Assembly (NCBI RefSeq): GCF_902506535.1
Contig: NZ_LR733824.1
Location: 496,001-560,000 of the forward strand
Reading direction: 5' to 3'
DNA from: Pseudomonas sp. 8Z
GTDB taxonomy: Bacteria; Pseudomonadota; Gammaproteobacteria; Pseudomonadales; Pseudomonadaceae
Length of the DNA stretch: 64,000 nt
Shown: piece by piece, positions 26,065 through 34,298 of the stretch
Layout: the number at the start of each line of letters is the position of its first letter
Position numbering within the stretch: the stretch's first letter is position 1
Made by a program: the position numbers and the translations under genes
The notes under the pieces: model-generated
Told to the model about the DNA's origin: nothing
Seen by the model: the letters and a program-made list of their open reading frames with translations, nothing else
Databases searched by the model: none

Positions 26065-27529
26065 GAGTAGCTCCAGAGCTGTAGTCGACCTTGCGGCCCT
26101 TCAGTTCATAGTCGATTGCTAGTTGCTGATCGAGGTGGATTGCGACCTTCGCCCCGGGCTGGACGTAAACCGCAGCGAAAGCCTCCCCGTAGAGCTTGTT
26201 CATCCACTGGCGGATGTCGTTGACGCCCCCTGTCAGGATGGAGTTGATAGCGGAGTTCTGAGTGGTACCGGTGGTGCCAAAGGATGTGCCACTACCGCTG
26301 CTGTAGACTGTCGAGGTGTTGCTTTCATCGGCATCGAGCAGCTTCGCAACGCCGGCGCCGGCAGCTGTTATCAGGCTTTGGTTACCCAGGTACTCCTTCG
26401 CGTTTGAGCGTCGATCGCCGGCAATGCACGGAATCCCATAGGGGTCGCTGATCCATCCCAGGCCGCCCTGGATCGTCTGCTGCCCGCTGCTGGTCTGATT
26501 GTTGTTCTGGTTGCCGTTCGACTCCTCGGCCGGGGCCGGGAAGGTTCGGATGGTACCGTCGCTGAACACGAACGTGAGGCTGCGGATCTGCCCGCGAACG
26601 CACGATAGCGTCCAGTCGCCAGAGGCCGTGCCGGTGGCCACCGCACCTTCGACGTCGGGGATATCAATGCCGTTGGCAGTCAGGTTGTCCGGCCCAATCA
26701 AAACCTTGAATGGGTATGGGTCGTTGACGGTTCCGTCGACTGGCACCCGGCCTATCAAGGCTGACATGGCCACCGAGCCCATCAGGGTCGAGTTCTGGGG
26801 CAGGGTATAGGTCTTGCGGACTTGCTTACGGACGTCTTGGTCGGGCATCTCCCCACCAATGCTCTGGGCGCTGGTGTTCAGCGTGTTCTGGCCACGATCA
26901 AGTGCTTGGCCGAAAGAGGACGGGAAGTTGAATCCGCTCGGCGTCAGGCTCGATCCAGGTGCAATTGGTTTGCCGTTGGCATCGACGGGTGTGGCGTCCT
27001 GGGGCTCAATCCAGACGATGTCCAGTCCTGGGGCACCCTGGAAGCCTTGACCATCGCCAGGTTGAACACCAAAGCCGATCGGCAGATCACTACCGGCACT
27101 ACCGGCACTTTGCTTGCCCAGGGTATCTAGCTGCTTTTGCAGCATTCCGAGCATGTTCTGACTCTGCTCTTGCGACTTCTGCTCAAGCTTCTGTTGAGCA
27201 CTGTCCAAGCGCTGAGCGACCGTCTGGTCGATGTTGCCCAGGCGTGTTTGCAACTCCTGGTTTTGGCGTTTCAGCTCCTCGTTGTTGTTGAGCGCCTGGC
27301 TGACCTGGTCTTTGAGCTGTTTGCTTTCAGCCACAATGGTGCGCAGGGTGTCGCTGGGAGTGTCCCCATCGACACCGAGCGCTTTGGCTTGGTCAGCGGC
27401 TAGCCGTGGCTTGGACTCACCTCCGGTTTGGGAGCCGCCGGTATTCGAGCAGCTCCTGGTTGCGACAACCAGAACGAGGATCGCGAAGGGGATCGCGAGC
27501 CACTTCAGTAGAGCGTTATCTTTGAGCAC
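26042..27529 (-). CDS. ICE transfer protein, TIGR03752 (TraB-like) family
   Basis: 495 residues from a GTG start at 27529 with GGAGG 6 nt upstream; the in-frame ATG further up lacks this. N-terminal membrane anchor (LLKWLAIPFAILVLVVATRSC), a coiled coil around residues 70-140 (repeated Gln/Glu/Leu), a Gly/Pro-rich section and a C-terminal VirB10/TraB-like beta domain (LMGSVAMSALIGRVP). It spans the periplasm to link inner and outer complexes. Confidence 0.9.
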   Translation of the reverse strand: MLKDNALLKWLAIPFAILVLVVATRSCSNTGGSQTGGESKPRLAADQAKALGVDGDTPSDTLRTIVAESKQLKDQVSQALNNNEELKRQNQELQTRLGNIDQTVAQRLDSAQQKLEQKSQEQSQNMLGMLQKQLDTLGKQSAGSAGSDLPIGFGVQPGDGQGFQGAPGLDIVWIEPQDATPVDANGKPIAPGSSLTPSGFNFPSSFGQALDRGQNTLNTSAQSIGGEMPDQDVRKQVRKTYTLPQNSTLMGSVAMSALIGRVPVDGTVNDPYPFKVLIGPDNLTANGIDIPDVEGAVATGTASGDWTLSCVRGQIRSLTFVFSDGTIRTFPAPAEESNGNQNNNQTSSGQQTIQGGLGWISDPYGIPCIAGDRRSNAKEYLGNQSLITAAGAGVAKLLDADESNTSTVYSSGSGTSFGTTGTTQNSAINSILTGGVNDIRQWMNKLYGEAFAAVYVQPGAKVAIHLDQQLAIDYELKGRKVDYSSGATHVSANLD

Positions 27530-28406
27530 GGTTACCTCCCTTCGGATCGATCTGGCCAACACCGGATGGCAGCAGGGCGTCGGCAATACTGCGTCCTTGC
27601 GTCACCAGGTACACCGTGGTGGTATCGCTGGCATCACCTTTAGCTCCGAGGTAGGGGTGCTGAAAGGTGGCCGCGACAAAGCTTCCCATCAGGTCGCGAG
27701 GATCCAAGACCAGCTGTTGCGTGCTGGTGTTACGCAGTTTCACTGCCGTTACGGAAAAACCATCCAGACGCCAGGCCCCCAAGATGGAGGCTTCGATAGG
27801 TAAGGATGGCAGCAGCGTGCTGACGTCCAGTCGCCTATTGGTGTTGACCTGGGCGATACCCTCAACTGGCTCTACCGTTCGCAATGGGGCGTACAGCATT
27901 TGCGCGGCGTAGCGCGTCAGGACTACTGGGATCGGTGTTTCACGGCGCACTACGGGTTGCTCGGCGGTATCACTCTCTTGCTGGGTGGAGGGCTTTGCGT
28001 TCTGGGTGGTGGTGCTGGTCACTTGGCCGTAACGAGCGGAAGGGTTGTCGCCAGCGACGATCTTGACTGGCTCCAGGGCCGGTAGATTGTCCTGCCCGGG
28101 GGTGGCAGCGATATCAACCAGCATGATTTCCCCACTGGTGAGGTTCTGCAGTTGCAGGCGAGTCGGCTCGATTGGCGCGCTTGCCAGTAGGTACAGCGCG
28201 CCGCCTGTGCTTTGCACGCGCAGCTTGCCTTCCAGGTTTCGTGGCACCCCTACCCGCACGTTCTGGTCGACGAAAACAATGCGTTCCTGGCCCACAATCA
28301 GTGGGATTGCCAGCGGTAGGCGATCCCAGCGCTGGATCTCGACAGCGCCTGCAGAGAGAGTGAACAGGGCGAGGGCTATGCCGGCACAGCGAGCAAGGCA
28401 ATTCAT
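27516..28406 (-). CDS. ICE transfer protein, TIGR03749 (TraK-like) family
   Basis: 296 residues with signal peptide (CAGIALALFTLSAGAVE), then a beta-rich periplasmic secretin-like domain starting QRWDRLPLAIPLIVGQERIV. TraK/VirB9-type component of the outer-membrane core. Overlaps its upstream neighbour as ATGA. Confidence 0.9.
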   Translation of the reverse strand: MNCLARCAGIALALFTLSAGAVEIQRWDRLPLAIPLIVGQERIVFVDQNVRVGVPRNLEGKLRVQSTGGALYLLASAPIEPTRLQLQNLTSGEIMLVDIAATPGQDNLPALEPVKIVAGDNPSARYGQVTSTTTQNAKPSTQQESDTAEQPVVRRETPIPVVLTRYAAQMLYAPLRTVEPVEGIAQVNTNRRLDVSTLLPSLPIEASILGAWRLDGFSVTAVKLRNTSTQQLVLDPRDLMGSFVAATFQHPYLGAKGDASDTTTVYLVTQGRSIADALLPSGVGQIDPKGGNRAQR

Positions 28407-29059
28407 TGCTGGCCTCCAGACACTTCGACTTCTTCGGCAACCTCGATGCGCTGGGGATTACCGTCGTAGCAGTCCCACTGCAGCCCGAACGGATTTCTCT
28501 CGGGATCCATATCGGAACGGATGATCCTCAGTGGGTAGCGGGCGAGCGCACGCTTAACCCGCTCGCCGCCGTAATGCTCGTCGGCGGTGACGTCGAGGTT
28601 TATCGTCCATTCGTTGATGGAATTCTGGATGGTGTGCTGTTCCTGTTGGTCATCGACTCCGCGACCGGGGATCTCGAACACGCCTCGTTCACGCTTGCGG
28701 AGCTCGCCTGCGTTGCGGCGCAGTTCATAGTCCTTTTGCAGGTAGGCTTTGCAGTTCGAGGTCAGGTAGGCATCAAGGCGGTAGATATTGTCCTGGTAGT
28801 CGGTCTCACCATCTGTCGGCCAGCGGTTCATCTGCTGGAAGATGTACAAACCGAAGGCGTACACGCTCTCAGGGGGTATATCCCACCACTTGCGGGTGCT
28901 GCCTGAACGGAGGTCTGGTGGTACATGGATGGTCAGATCCTTGGGCGCTGTCCACCAGCCGTAGGCGAATGCCAGGCAAAGAGCGAACACAAGCCCCAGG
29001 GCTATCCGCAGGCTAACGATGTGGGCTTGTTGGGCATCTACTTTCTTGCGATAGGTCAT
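28403..29059 (-). CDS. ICE transfer protein, TIGR03746 (TraE-like) family
   Basis: 218 residues from ATG 29059. A single N-terminal membrane helix (IALGLVFALCLAFAYGWW) then the family hallmark APKDLTIHVPPDLRSGSTRK and a periplasmic VirB8/TraE-like domain ending DPERNPFGLQWDCYDGNP. Inner-membrane scaffold of the mating channel. The longer frame to 29170 is rejected because it overlaps the TIGR03750 gene. Confidence 0.93.
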   Translation of the reverse strand: MTYRKKVDAQQAHIVSLRIALGLVFALCLAFAYGWWTAPKDLTIHVPPDLRSGSTRKWWDIPPESVYAFGLYIFQQMNRWPTDGETDYQDNIYRLDAYLTSNCKAYLQKDYELRRNAGELRKRERGVFEIPGRGVDDQQEQHTIQNSINEWTINLDVTADEHYGGERVKRALARYPLRIIRSDMDPERNPFGLQWDCYDGNPQRIEVAEEVEVSGGQQ

Positions 29060-29061
29060 GC

Positions 29062-29439
29062 TCACTCCGTGCGATGACAGGTCCACGCACCGGAGCGTGT
29101 TATCAGACCGGCGCTGCTCCAAGACGGCATGTATTGGGCGATGGAGAGTTGAACCTGGCGATAGAACCAAGTGTCTGGGCGACCACGTTTCATACGGCGC
29201 AGGATGCGGCTTGCGACAAGGAGTCCGAATACCCCGCCGAGAAGGGCCCCGCCGATAATCAATGCCCAGATCTGGGTAGCGATCGCGACAGGGGTGCCAA
29301 TCACGAAGCCTGCTCCACCGCTAAGCAGCACGGTGGTCCACATCTCGTCAGCGGTGAGCCCCCCCATCACTACAGGTTGGTTGTTCAAGCGCACTGGCAG
29401 AAAACTGAGGGTGCCGTCGTCTTGGCGATCTTCGGACAT
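29062..29439 (-). CDS. ICE conjugal transfer protein, TIGR03750 (TraL-like)
   Basis: 125 residues: FLPVRLNNQPVVMGGLTADEMW leads into two membrane helices (LLSGGAGFVIGTPVAI, WALIIGGALLGGVFGLLV). VirB3/TraL-type inner-membrane protein. Two bases separate its stop from the next start. Confidence 0.92.
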   Translation of the reverse strand: MSEDRQDDGTLSFLPVRLNNQPVVMGGLTADEMWTTVLLSGGAGFVIGTPVAIATQIWALIIGGALLGGVFGLLVASRILRRMKRGRPDTWFYRQVQLSIAQYMPSWSSAGLITRSGAWTCHRTE

Positions 29440-29451
29440 ACCTAGCCCCCG

Positions 29452-29802
29452 TCAGAGAATGCTGGTGGCTTTGGTCACGAGGAAGATGCCGATGCCCAGG
29501 ATGCCGACGCCGACGGCTGCGGTAGAGCCAAGATCGCGCCACTTCTTCTTGCCGTCGTGGATCTCGTGGTAAACGCCGAAGGCGTGCCAAGCCACGCCCA
29601 AGAACATCACGCCCAGTACGATCAGGCCCAGTAGCATCAGCCCGTCGAAACCGTAGTTCTGCATGGTCTGCATCAGGTTGGTGCCTTCGCCGCGGGTAGG
29701 GGCTTGGGATTGAGGCAGGGCGGCCAGACTCTGTTCAGAGAGGGCGAAAGAACCGGCTACGAGAGTAGTACCGATGAGCTTTTTGGGCGTGAGATTAGGC
29801 AT
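29452..29802 (-). CDS. ICE membrane pilin-like protein, TIGR03745 family
   Basis: 116 residues from ATG 29802 (GGAG upstream). Signal peptide ending around SLAALPQSQAP, then two membrane helices (GLMLLGLIVLGVMFLGVAW, GVGILGIGIFLVTKATSIL): the TrbC/VirB2-type pilin layout. Probably the conjugative pilus or channel subunit of the type IV secretion system, distinct from the type IVb pilin PilS. Confidence 0.9.
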   Translation of the reverse strand: MPNLTPKKLIGTTLVAGSFALSEQSLAALPQSQAPTRGEGTNLMQTMQNYGFDGLMLLGLIVLGVMFLGVAWHAFGVYHEIHDGKKKWRDLGSTAAVGVGILGIGIFLVTKATSIL

Positions 29803-29816
29803 GGAGACTCCGAGTG

Positions 29817-30056
29817 TTAGCTGAGGACAAAGAAGGTGAGGATCATGCAAAGGATGATGATGCGGACTGCCGAGCCTGCTGCGATTGAGCGCTCAAGGTT
29901 GTTGGTCGCCCAGCCCCTGTAGGTGCTGTACATAGCCCAGGCCGCCCACAGGTAGAGGAGCGCGACACAGAAACCGACGAATAGGGTGAAGCTCGCGCTG
30001 GGGGGAAATCCTCCAGCTGCCTGGAATGCAGAAGTCTGTGCGGCAGTCATGCTCAT
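29817..30056 (-). CDS. ICE membrane protein, TIGR03758 (PFL_4701) family
   Basis: 79 residues with two membrane helices (LFVGFCVALLYLWAAWAM, AVRIIILCMILTFFVL). Pilin-like or small channel component; always neighbours TIGR03745 and RAQPRD in this ICE family, as here. ATGA overlap with RAQPRD. Confidence 0.9.
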   Translation of the reverse strand: MSMTAAQTSAFQAAGGFPPSASFTLFVGFCVALLYLWAAWAMYSTYRGWATNNLERSIAAGSAVRIIILCMILTFFVLS

Positions 30057-30409
30057 GGCATCCGGCCTCCAGTGAGCGTGTAGTCGCCGGTCAGCTCCAC
30101 CGGGTCGCGTGGTTGGGCGCGGCTGGGGGTGAGGTAGCCTTGGAGTCCTTGGCGAATGCGCTGGATATCCGTAGCAAGCCGCTCGTAGTCGAAGAAGTAG
30201 CGTTGACCTGGCTCATCAGCTACTTGGGCGCTGCGGCGTGCAGTGTCCTCAAGGGCATTAAGCTGGCGGATCATCACCTCTAGATTTGCCTGCTCGGAGG
30301 CGCTTGAGGCTTTAGCCTCGGTTGAGGCCAGGCTAAAGCCGACCAGGGTGGCCATGGCAAACGGGAGGAGGCGGCGCTGATTTGCGGAGAGGGGCGGATG
30401 CGGTTTCAC
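30053..30409 (-). CDS. RAQPRD family ICE protein (TIGR01690)
   Basis: 118 residues with a signal peptide (LLPFAMATLVGFSLASTEAKA), a helical body and the eponymous RAQPRD motif (SRAQPRDPVELTGDY) near the C-terminus. Periplasmic, function unknown, conserved marker of this mating-apparatus operon. Confidence 0.95.
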   Translation of the reverse strand: MKPHPPLSANQRRLLPFAMATLVGFSLASTEAKASSASEQANLEVMIRQLNALEDTARRSAQVADEPGQRYFFDYERLATDIQRIRQGLQGYLTPSRAQPRDPVELTGDYTLTGGRMP

Positions 30410-30469
30410 GGCTTGGCTCTAGCAGATCTGGGTGATGTCAGCTTGCCGTCTGCCCTTGTTGCTCGCTGC

Positions 30470-30503
30470 AAGAAATCCATTTCCCAACCACCATGGATTT
30501 CTT
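30470..30503. other. 11-bp perfect inverted repeat upstream of RAQPRD operon
   Basis: AAGAAATCCAT-(12 nt)-ATGGATTTCTT lies in the 218-bp divergent gap between RAQPRD and the plus-strand gene at 30628. Position suits an operator controlling one or both promoters, or a transcript hairpin. Confidence 0.5.
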
Positions 30504-30627
30504 CCTGGTGATTGACCGCCAGTCGATGCACGCAGGATTCTCGGGCCCTGTGAGGTGTCATGGTGCGCTTGAGCTTCCTGGATCAGTGCCATAGGCTTCG
30601 TCGCTTTCCTAAATTGCAGGGACACTG

Positions 30628-31239
30628 ATGAAGGGAAAATATTGGCCGGATCACTTGGCTGCAGGTTCTATCGATGTAGGCGGTAGCAGCTTTTCGCTTG
30701 CTCACCTACGCCAGCAGCGGTTCATTGCCAACATTGCTGAGGCAGATGGAAAAACCATCCAGCTTGCCCTTGATGTCGAGTTCAGTTCTCACTGTGTCAG
30801 CAAGGGGCCGAGGAATGGCACCGCTTTCGACTTTTCGGTGATGGGCTATGACCAGTTGCTGATTGACCATCGGAACAACTGGCGGGCGTTCCACGCCGGG
30901 CGCCATGGGTTGTCCTATCTGCTGCCCGGTATCATGGGGACACTGCACGAACGACCGTGTCTGTTCACCGGGCACGAGAACTTCCTGACAGTCGAGCTCC
31001 ACCAACTGCTGCCAGGCTATCCGCCTGGATCTCAGTACGAGGTTTATTTCAGCGCAAGGCAGGGCAGCGATCAGAACTCGGTGAGGGTGATTGTGGAAAG
31101 CGCATACGTGCGCGACGGCGATGCAGATAACGATCCCTACAAGTTCAAGAAGGATGATCGCATCAAGGGCTGGCGATTGCTGCTGAAGAAAGCGCGAGGG
31201 GAGGGGGTACGCCGTCCGCCAAACAGAGGTCGGCGATAA
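30628..31239 (+). CDS. unknown protein, reverse-oriented cargo
   Basis: 203 residues, soluble, mixed alpha/beta, with conserved-looking aromatic and His residues (FHAGRHGLSYLLPGI, FTGHENFLTVELHQLLPGY) and a basic tail. No known domain recognised. It is the only plus-strand gene in the 17-kb transfer region, which marks it as independently regulated cargo between RAQPRD and TIGR03747. A hairpin terminator follows. Confidence 0.7.
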   Translation: MKGKYWPDHLAAGSIDVGGSSFSLAHLRQQRFIANIAEADGKTIQLALDVEFSSHCVSKGPRNGTAFDFSVMGYDQLLIDHRNNWRAFHAGRHGLSYLLPGIMGTLHERPCLFTGHENFLTVELHQLLPGYPPGSQYEVYFSARQGSDQNSVRVIVESAYVRDGDADNDPYKFKKDDRIKGWRLLLKKARGEGVRRPPNRGRR

Positions 31240-31259
31240 ACTGTTACCCCAGAAAAAGC

Positions 31260-31281
31260 AAACCCCCTGTGAAGGGGGTTT
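31260..31281 (+). terminator. hairpin after plus-strand cargo gene
   Basis: AAACCCCC-TGTGAA-GGGGGTTT, 20 bp after the stop; 8-bp perfect stem, short T run inside the stem. The rest of the gap to 31471 shows nothing further. Confidence 0.6.
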
Positions 31282-31471
31282 CGCGGATGCCCTTAGGAAT
31301 TTCTCCCATCAACCGGCAAGGCCTGGAACCTGTGGCGGCATCTGAACACTCTCGGTAGTAGAACTACGCGAAAGCTCCGTATATATCCAGACACCCAAAT
31401 CCTAGGCAAATAAGGCGCTTCCGTCAATCAAATTTGAGTAACGCCCGCCAGTGTTTCTCGGGGGCGGAGGG

Positions 31472-31921
31472 CTACTTTGCCGGCCTTTTTACGCCATTGC
31501 TCATATAGCCGGCCTGTAGATTCGAAAACCGCTTCCAAACCCACTCCCTGGTACTTGTGAAGGCCCCAGAGTCGGGCTGCCCGGCACGTGAGGCCCGCTC
31601 CGAAACCACAATCTCTTGAGCCAGACTGATACACCACTCAAGTGCGTACGGTGCTTCATCCTGGAGAATATTGTCCTGGACGTGGTGGTTCACCGATAAA
31701 CAGGCTCTATCCCACCAGCAACGGAGTTTCTGAAGCTCCTCTCGAAGTTCCTGGTCATCCGGAAGACGTCCATCTATCTGTCCTTGGTGGAGCGCCTGCA
31801 GGGCAGCGTCGCGTCGGCGTCTTTTCTCCTGGTGCTCCTCATAATGCTCGCTACAGAGGCCGGCAAACTGCAGCGGCTCCTCGCAGTCGCTATGGGAGCA
31901 GACGGTTGTGCGTTTACGCAT
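31472..31921 (-). CDS. unknown protein with N-terminal Cys/His cluster
   Basis: 149 residues. The N-terminus CSHSDCEEPLQFAGLCSEHYEEH looks like a small zinc-binding knuckle; the rest is helical with several Trp residues. It is downstream of the helicase gene on the same strand, 133 bp apart. No function known; DNA or RNA binding is possible given the zinc motif and basic stretch EKRRRRD. Confidence 0.6.
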   Translation of the reverse strand: MRKRTTVCSHSDCEEPLQFAGLCSEHYEEHQEKRRRRDAALQALHQGQIDGRLPDDQELREELQKLRCWWDRACLSVNHHVQDNILQDEAPYALEWCISLAQEIVVSERASRAGQPDSGAFTSTREWVWKRFSNLQAGYMSNGVKRPAK

Positions 31922-32054
31922 AAGTCAGTTCCTCTGACGGGCGGCAAAAGCCCACAGCTGTCTACGGCTGAAACGTTGATAGCTCAGCTTAACAGCTCGA
32001 GGTATTGATGAGCGAACCAGGTCGATCAGCTTCGTTGGCGGAGCCTGTTGGCTG

Positions 32055-33527
32055 TTACTGACGCTGCGCTGCCAATGGCCCAGGTTCCCGGGCGTCGACA
32101 TACCGCTGCATGATCGACAGAACCATGCTGTTGAGTGCAAGTATCTTCATTGCTCGGGTGGCCGCGACGTACAGCAGATTCAGCTCATCGTCCCGTTTTC
32201 CACTGTCAAGGTCTGGTGCCAGCGGGTCAGCGGTGAAGTCGTCGTAGAGGGCGACGAAGTCCCATTCTAGCCCCTTTGCCTTGTGCCCGGTGGTGAGCGT
32301 GACAGTTGCGTCCAGCTCGTCGGTCAACGTGCAGGCGCGCAGCGCGAGAATCCGCTGGGGTAGGTCTGGGTAAGCTGAAATGATCTTGATGGATCGGAGC
32401 ATCTCCGAGTCTTGGCTCACCTCGGCTATTTCAACGTACTGGGCGTAGTCCCGATAGTCGCGCAGCAGCTTGCGGTTCTGCACTTCCTGATTGCGGCCGC
32501 GACTGAATAGGAACAGGTCCTCAAGGTCGCGCAATGAATAGCTGTCGATACCGCCAACCCAGAAGATCCTGGGCTGTCTTGGTACCAGGCTCAGCGCGTT
32601 CTCTATGACACCGACAACCGTCCGGTGGATAAACGTCCGATGGGGAATATCTACCGGCAATGATCGTTTGACCTGCGTATTGGGCCCCAATCCTTGCAGC
32701 TTCCTGGTCTCGCCTTTGTAGGAGAGGATGATGTTGGCCACGTGGGCAATCGCTGGGCCGAAGCGGAAACTCTGGGTCAGGTAGTGGCGCTCGGCGTCAG
32801 CCATCCAACTGCTGCTGAGGGCATCTTCTGCGCCCCTGAAGCGGTAGATCTGCTGGTGAGGGTCACCAACTGTGATCTTCCGGATGCGTTGGATCCGCAC
32901 AATGTTGGCGATTACCGGGTTCACATCCTGGCCTTCGTCCATCAGGATGCCGCCGAAACGCTGGCTCAGGTCAGGCTGGCTCAGTTGGTAGAGCTTGAGG
33001 TATCCATCGTGTGTGATCTGCAGCCCAGTGTCCTGCAGGTCAATCATTCTGTTCCAGATTGTATTGGCAAGGTGCAGAGCCTTACTCAGGAAGCGCTCCT
33101 GGGCGCTGGTTAGCATCCGCTGTTCCCTGAAACGGGGGAAGTGTTGTTGCCCGATGGCCATGTCGGCGCTGGCCATGAAATTGTTCAGCGTGGTCAGCAC
33201 ATCCCGGACCAGCTCCCAGTCCTGAGTGTTCATTGCCCGAGCGATATCGGTGAGGCGCAGATTGTTGGTCTGCTTGTGGGCGTACTGGGAGCCATAGACC
33301 GCATAGGCCAGTCCGTGGGCAGTTTTGCAGACCACGTTCCTGGGGAAGCGTCCCTTGGCTGCCTGCTCGACGGATTTGTTGTAGCAGAGGTACAGCAGCT
33401 TCACCGATGAGTGGTGTTTGGCATAGCCCACCAGCGTTGTGGTCTTGCCAGTGCCGGCGAAGGCTTGAATCAGCAGCTTACTGGCTTCTGAGTTGATGAT
33501 GGGCTGCTGTTCATGGGTCCACTGCAC
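32055..33527 (-). CDS. UvrD/Rep-like superfamily 1 DNA helicase
   Basis: 490 residues from a GTG start (AGGAGCC upstream). SF1A motifs in order: Q-motif region, Walker A AFAGTGKTTTL (about 23-33), motif II GGILMDEGQDVNP, motif III-like VGDPHQQIYRFRGAE, and C-terminal VTLTTGHKAKGLEWDFV and LLYVAATRA. It is short for UvrD (about 720) and lacks full 1B/2B insertions, like several phage and ICE helicases. It sits between TIGR03747 and cargo, and may aid transfer-strand processing or act in defence. Confidence 0.9.
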   Translation of the reverse strand: MQWTHEQQPIINSEASKLLIQAFAGTGKTTTLVGYAKHHSSVKLLYLCYNKSVEQAAKGRFPRNVVCKTAHGLAYAVYGSQYAHKQTNNLRLTDIARAMNTQDWELVRDVLTTLNNFMASADMAIGQQHFPRFREQRMLTSAQERFLSKALHLANTIWNRMIDLQDTGLQITHDGYLKLYQLSQPDLSQRFGGILMDEGQDVNPVIANIVRIQRIRKITVGDPHQQIYRFRGAEDALSSSWMADAERHYLTQSFRFGPAIAHVANIILSYKGETRKLQGLGPNTQVKRSLPVDIPHRTFIHRTVVGVIENALSLVPRQPRIFWVGGIDSYSLRDLEDLFLFSRGRNQEVQNRKLLRDYRDYAQYVEIAEVSQDSEMLRSIKIISAYPDLPQRILALRACTLTDELDATVTLTTGHKAKGLEWDFVALYDDFTADPLAPDLDSGKRDDELNLLYVAATRAMKILALNSMVLSIMQRYVDAREPGPLAAQRQ

Positions 33528-33537
33528 TGGTTGGCTC

Positions 33538-34287
33538 CTACAGGTATTTCTTGAAACTGGATGCGGTGATGCAGACGGAAAGTCCGAGCAAAGCCGCGCA
33601 TGGCAGCAGAATCAGCAATGGGCTGATGCTGATGGGGATCGCCAGATACACCGTCCAGGGAATGATGGTCAGCGGTACGATGGTGGCCCTGGCCTTGTGA
33701 TAGAGGTAACTGGACTCCCGGCCAGAACCGAACTTTCTCAGGTCGCGGCGTACAAGACCGTCGACCAAACCGGTGAACGCGGCTAGCACGAAGAGCGGTA
33801 TTGTGAGCGTCAGGATTACGATCCGTACGCAGAAGGTCAGCACCGTATAGAGCGCTGCCAAGCCATAGTCCTCCATCTGGATCAGTACCCAGCCGATCTG
33901 GTACCTCAGGTCGTAGCCTTCGACATGACGGGCCGAGCGCGCGTAGTGAGTCAATGAGTTGATGCCGTCCTGGAGTCCGGACTGCACCATCAACCAGTCG
34001 TACACCAGATGAGCTAGCCAGGTCGCTGTTTTCCCCGGCTCTTGGATGATCACGCTGTGTAGCAGATCCTGAGACAGCCAACGAAGCTCATACTCGAACA
34101 TGGTCTGGGCATGCCGCCAGCCGGCTTCTGGCCAGAAGACGTAGAGGCACAGCCACTCAATCACGATGGCGCCGAGCAGGGAGCCGAACATGACCCCAAT
34201 GAAATGGAAGGGCATGCTGAATAACATGCCGAAGAAGGTCTTCTGACCCTCTTGTTGCTGCTGGGCCTTCTCTGCAATGTCAGCCAT
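33538..34287 (-). CDS. ICE membrane protein, TIGR03747 family
   Basis: 249 residues with at least four membrane segments (FHFIGVMFGSLLGAIVIEWL, ALYTVLTFCVRIVILTLTI, ATIVPLTIIPWTVYLAIPI, PLLILLPCAALLGLSVCI). The family always follows traD, as here (11-bp gap). It probably helps dock TraD to the channel. Confidence 0.9.
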   Translation of the reverse strand: MADIAEKAQQQQEGQKTFFGMLFSMPFHFIGVMFGSLLGAIVIEWLCLYVFWPEAGWRHAQTMFEYELRWLSQDLLHSVIIQEPGKTATWLAHLVYDWLMVQSGLQDGINSLTHYARSARHVEGYDLRYQIGWVLIQMEDYGLAALYTVLTFCVRIVILTLTIPLFVLAAFTGLVDGLVRRDLRKFGSGRESSYLYHKARATIVPLTIIPWTVYLAIPISISPLLILLPCAALLGLSVCITASSFKKYL

Positions 34288-34298
34288 GGTTCATGCCC

